Assembly (NCBI GenBank): GCA_020853375.1
Contig: JADYZA010000045.1
Coordinates: 1 to 17,511, forward strand
Source of the DNA: Verrucomicrobiota bacterium
GTDB lineage: Bacteria > Verrucomicrobiota > Kiritimatiellia > Kiritimatiellales > Tichowtungiaceae
Reading direction: 5' to 3'
DNA length: 17,511 nt
This document shows positions 15,688-17,511 of the stretch, one piece after another (positions within the stretch are counted from its first letter, which is position 1; every line of letters starts with the position of its first letter). The translations under genes were made by a program, and so were the position numbers. Under the pieces are notes generated by a model. It searched no databases, was not told the DNA's origin, and saw only the letters and a list, made by a program, of their open reading frames with translations.

Positions 15688-16959
15688 ATGCTCGACATGA
15701 AATTGATTCGCGAGAATCCGGCCGCCATTAAAAAGGCGCTCGCCACCCGCAAGGCCGATGCCGACATCGACGGACTGATCGCTCTCGACAGCGCGCGCCG
15801 TGCCGCCATTACCGGTGTTGAGGAACTGAAAAGCAAACGCAACGCCGCCTCCAAAGCGATTGGCGGTTTGATGAAAGACGGCAAAAAGTCCGAAGCCGAA
15901 ACCGCCAAGGAAGACGTCCGGATAATCGGCGACCGGATCACCGCTCTGGACGAACAGGTTCGCGAGCTGGACGAAAAAATCCTGAACACGCTTCTTTTCA
16001 TCCCCAACCTGCCGCTTCCTGCCGTTCCGGTTGGTAAAGACGAAACCGATAACGTTGTTGTCCGCACCTGGGGCGAACAGAAAAAATTCGATTTTGAAGT
16101 GAAACCGCACTGGGACATCTGCGAAGCGCTCAAACTGGTCGACTTCGAACGCGGCACCAAAATCACCGGCTCCGGCTTTCCGGTCTACACCGGACAGGGC
16201 GCGCGCCTGCAACGCGGACTCATTCAGTTCATGCTAGACCTGCACACGCTTCAACACGGCTACACCGAAGTCGAGCCGCCATTCGTCTGTAACGCCGATG
16301 CCATGACCGGAACCGGACAGCTTCCGAAATTCGCTGAAGATATGTACCACATCGGTTTCGACGGCCTCTATCCGGTGCCGACCGCCGAAGTACCCGTCAC
16401 CAACCTGTACCGCGACGAAATCATCGAAGAAAAACTGCCGCTCAAACTGACGGCTTACACGCCATGCTTCCGCCGCGAAGCCGGCGCCGCCGGACGCGAT
16501 ACGCGCGGACTGCTCCGCCTGCACCAGTTCGATAAGGTCGAAATGGTCAACTTCGTGAAGCCCGAGGATTCAGAAAAACAGCACGAAATCCTCGTCCGCG
16601 AAGCCGAGAAAGTCCTGCAACTCCTCGGACTGCACTACCGCGTCATCGAACTCTGCACCGCCGACATCGGCTTCAGCGCCGCCAAATGCTACGACATCGA
16701 ACTCTGGGCGCCCGGCGTACAGAAATGGCTCGAAGTCTCATCGGTTAGCAACTTCTGGGACTATCAGGCCCGCCGAGCCCGCATCCGCTGTCGCGGCGAA
16801 GACGGCAAGCCGCAATTCGTTCACACGTTGAACGGCTCCGGCGTCGCGCTTCCTCGCCTCGTCGTCGCCCTCATCGAAAACAACCAGAACGCCGACGGCA
16901 CGGTCAACCTTCCCGAAGCCCTTCGTCCGTACATGGGCGGCCTCGAGAAGCTGGGATAA
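15688..16959 (+). CDS. serS: Serine--tRNA ligase
   Basis: Class II aminoacyl-tRNA synthetase charging tRNA-Ser (and tRNA-Sec where present). 423 aa, the usual length. The N-terminal MLDMKLIRENPAAIKKAL, then a long antiparallel coiled coil (residues about 25-105) that holds the tRNA long arm, then the catalytic core: TAEVPVTNLYRDEI, motif 2 FRREAGAAGRDTRGLLRLHQ, SSVSNFWDYQARRARIRCR, and motif 3 region NGSGVALPRLVVALIENNQN, ending with LPEALRPYMGG. The ATG at 15688 is supported by AAAAGGA (15674-15680) seven bases upstream; the frame is also open from a TTG at 15670, which lacks its own site. Confidence 0.97.
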   Translation: MLDMKLIRENPAAIKKALATRKADADIDGLIALDSARRAAITGVEELKSKRNAASKAIGGLMKDGKKSEAETAKEDVRIIGDRITALDEQVRELDEKILNTLLFIPNLPLPAVPVGKDETDNVVVRTWGEQKKFDFEVKPHWDICEALKLVDFERGTKITGSGFPVYTGQGARLQRGLIQFMLDLHTLQHGYTEVEPPFVCNADAMTGTGQLPKFAEDMYHIGFDGLYPVPTAEVPVTNLYRDEIIEEKLPLKLTAYTPCFRREAGAAGRDTRGLLRLHQFDKVEMVNFVKPEDSEKQHEILVREAEKVLQLLGLHYRVIELCTADIGFSAAKCYDIELWAPGVQKWLEVSSVSNFWDYQARRARIRCRGEDGKPQFVHTLNGSGVALPRLVVALIENNQNADGTVNLPEALRPYMGGLEKLG

Positions 16960-16960
16960 A

Positions 16961-17030
16961 AACCACTAATCTTCACTGATTTTCACTAATTCAATTTTTG
17001 ATTAGTGCGGATTAGTGTCAATTAGTGGTT
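16961..17030. repeat. 70-bp decamer hairpin between serS and tilS
   Basis: Seven consecutive 10-bp units: three of the form N3-CACTRAT (16961-16990), a 10-bp spacer (16991-17000), then three of the inverse form ATTAGTG-N3 (17001-17030). The outer decamers pair perfectly (AACCACTAAT with ATTAGTGGTT), and the inner ones pair in their seven conserved bases apart from one G-T. The RNA would fold into a 30-bp imperfect stem with a 10-nt loop. It begins 1 bp after the serS stop and ends 10 bp before tilS. There is no T-tract, so its role is open: processing site, protein-binding array or dispersed repeat element. Confidence 0.8.
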
Positions 17031-17040
17031 AAATAAGGCC

Positions 17041-17511
17041 GTGAACCTGATCGACAAAGTTAAAGTGGCCATTGAACGGGAAGCTCTGATTCCCGAGGGG
17101 ACTCGCGTGGTTGTCGGAGTTTCCGGCGGAGCCGATTCCATTGCGCTGTTACACATCCTTCATCGCCTCGGATACCAACTGACCGCTGCACACCTGAACC
17201 ATTCCATCCGCGGCGCGGAGGCCGACGGAGACGAAGCGTTCGTTCAAGCACTCTGCCGGAAACTCGGGATCAAGTGCGGCACTGCCAAAGCCGATGTTCC
17301 GGCGCTCGCCAAAGCCAAAGGCGTCTCGCTCGAAATGGCCGCCCGCGAAGCAAGACACGAATTTTTCCGCTCTCTGCCACCTGCCACCTGCCACCTGCCA
17401 CCTGTCATTGCTCTGGCACATCATGCGGATGACCAATTAGAGACATTTTTCTTGCGAGCCGCGCGCGGCACCGGACCTTCCGGATTAGGAGGCATGCGGT
17501 TTTTCCAAACA
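17041..17511 (+). CDS. tilS: tRNA(Ile)-lysidine synthase, N-terminal part (runs off right edge)
   Basis: Adds lysine to C34 of the CAU-anticodon tRNA-Ile, making it read AUA; essential and cytoplasmic. 157 codons are visible. The PP-loop ATP site is VVVGVSGGADSIALL, with SGGADS at residues 28-33. HLNHSIRG, LEMAAREARHEFF, then ALAHHADDQLETFFLRAARG and GTGPSGLGGM follow, all family motifs. The start is GTG at 17041, with AAGG only two bases upstream; no ATG start fits. Between HEFFRSL and VIALAHH a CTGCCAC tandem repeat adds about six to seven residues (PPATCHLPP) compared with E. coli TilS as I recall it, with the frame kept. The C-terminal domain is outside the window. Confidence 0.93.
   Translation, partial: MNLIDKVKVAIEREALIPEGTRVVVGVSGGADSIALLHILHRLGYQLTAAHLNHSIRGAEADGDEAFVQALCRKLGIKCGTAKADVPALAKAKGVSLEMAAREARHEFFRSLPPATCHLPPVIALAHHADDQLETFFLRAARGTGPSGLGGMRFFQT
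17374..17404 (+). repeat. CTGCCAC heptamer tandem repeat inside tilS
   Basis: Four exact tandem copies of CTGCCAC (17374-17401) plus three bases of a fifth. A gain or loss of one unit shifts the frame; three units (21 bp) keep it. Here the reading frame passes through intact into the conserved HHADDQLET motif. Confidence 0.95.

Noticed and set aside
17374..17404. CRISPR array
   Set aside because: A 7-bp unit without spacers is a microsatellite. No cas genes are present.
17149..17436. Minus-strand ORF with Trp/Gly repeats (VAGGRWQ)
   Set aside because: It is the reverse reading of the CTGCCAC repeat inside tilS, and tilS motifs on the plus strand are unambiguous.

Overview
The window reads as ordinary bacterial chromosome at moderate GC. 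It carries housekeeping genes, no rRNA or tRNA that I can see, no transposase and no phage genes. My taxonomic guess is the PVC group (Verrucomicrobiota/Kiritimatiellota). This is an inference from the gene set, a tiny Pro/Trp-rich lipoprotein of a kind I associate with that group, and many short palindromic and simple repeats between genes. No marker gene here proves it.

Left part (1-4790, all minus strand). Read in the direction of transcription, the order is a nitrogen-PTS EIIA protein, a Kup potassium transporter broken by one in-frame TGA, an AI-2E/PerM-family membrane permease, and the N-terminal 405 codons of DNA polymerase I, which runs off the left edge.

Centre (4791-11857). A roughly 250-bp divergent control region carries two back-to-back promoter candidates whose -35 boxes share a base inside a palindromic block. 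To its right a second EIIA paralog starts a plus-strand operon. It is followed after 3 nt by a complete F-type ATP synthase operon in the standard order atpB-E-F-H-A-G-D-C. Three subunits are short: c (61 aa), delta (about 133 aa) and epsilon (92 aa). Potassium uptake and ATP synthase are therefore each headed by a sister EIIA gene from one shared promoter region. That is the most interesting systems-level idea here.

Right part (11858-17511). An HU-family DNA-binding protein with a clear intrinsic terminator is followed by metF (one-carbon/methionine metabolism), a 55-aa lipoprotein preceded by stacked hairpins, asd on the minus strand (lysine/threonine/methionine and diaminopimelate precursor), a CPBP intramembrane protease, serS, a striking 70-bp decamer hairpin, and the first 157 codons of tilS cut by the right edge. 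tilS contains a CTGCCAC heptamer tandem repeat.

There is no gene-free stretch longer than 300 bp. I found no clear novel multi-gene system. The leads are the paired EIIA genes, the interrupted kup, the trimmed ATP synthase subunits, and several families of small intergenic repeats.
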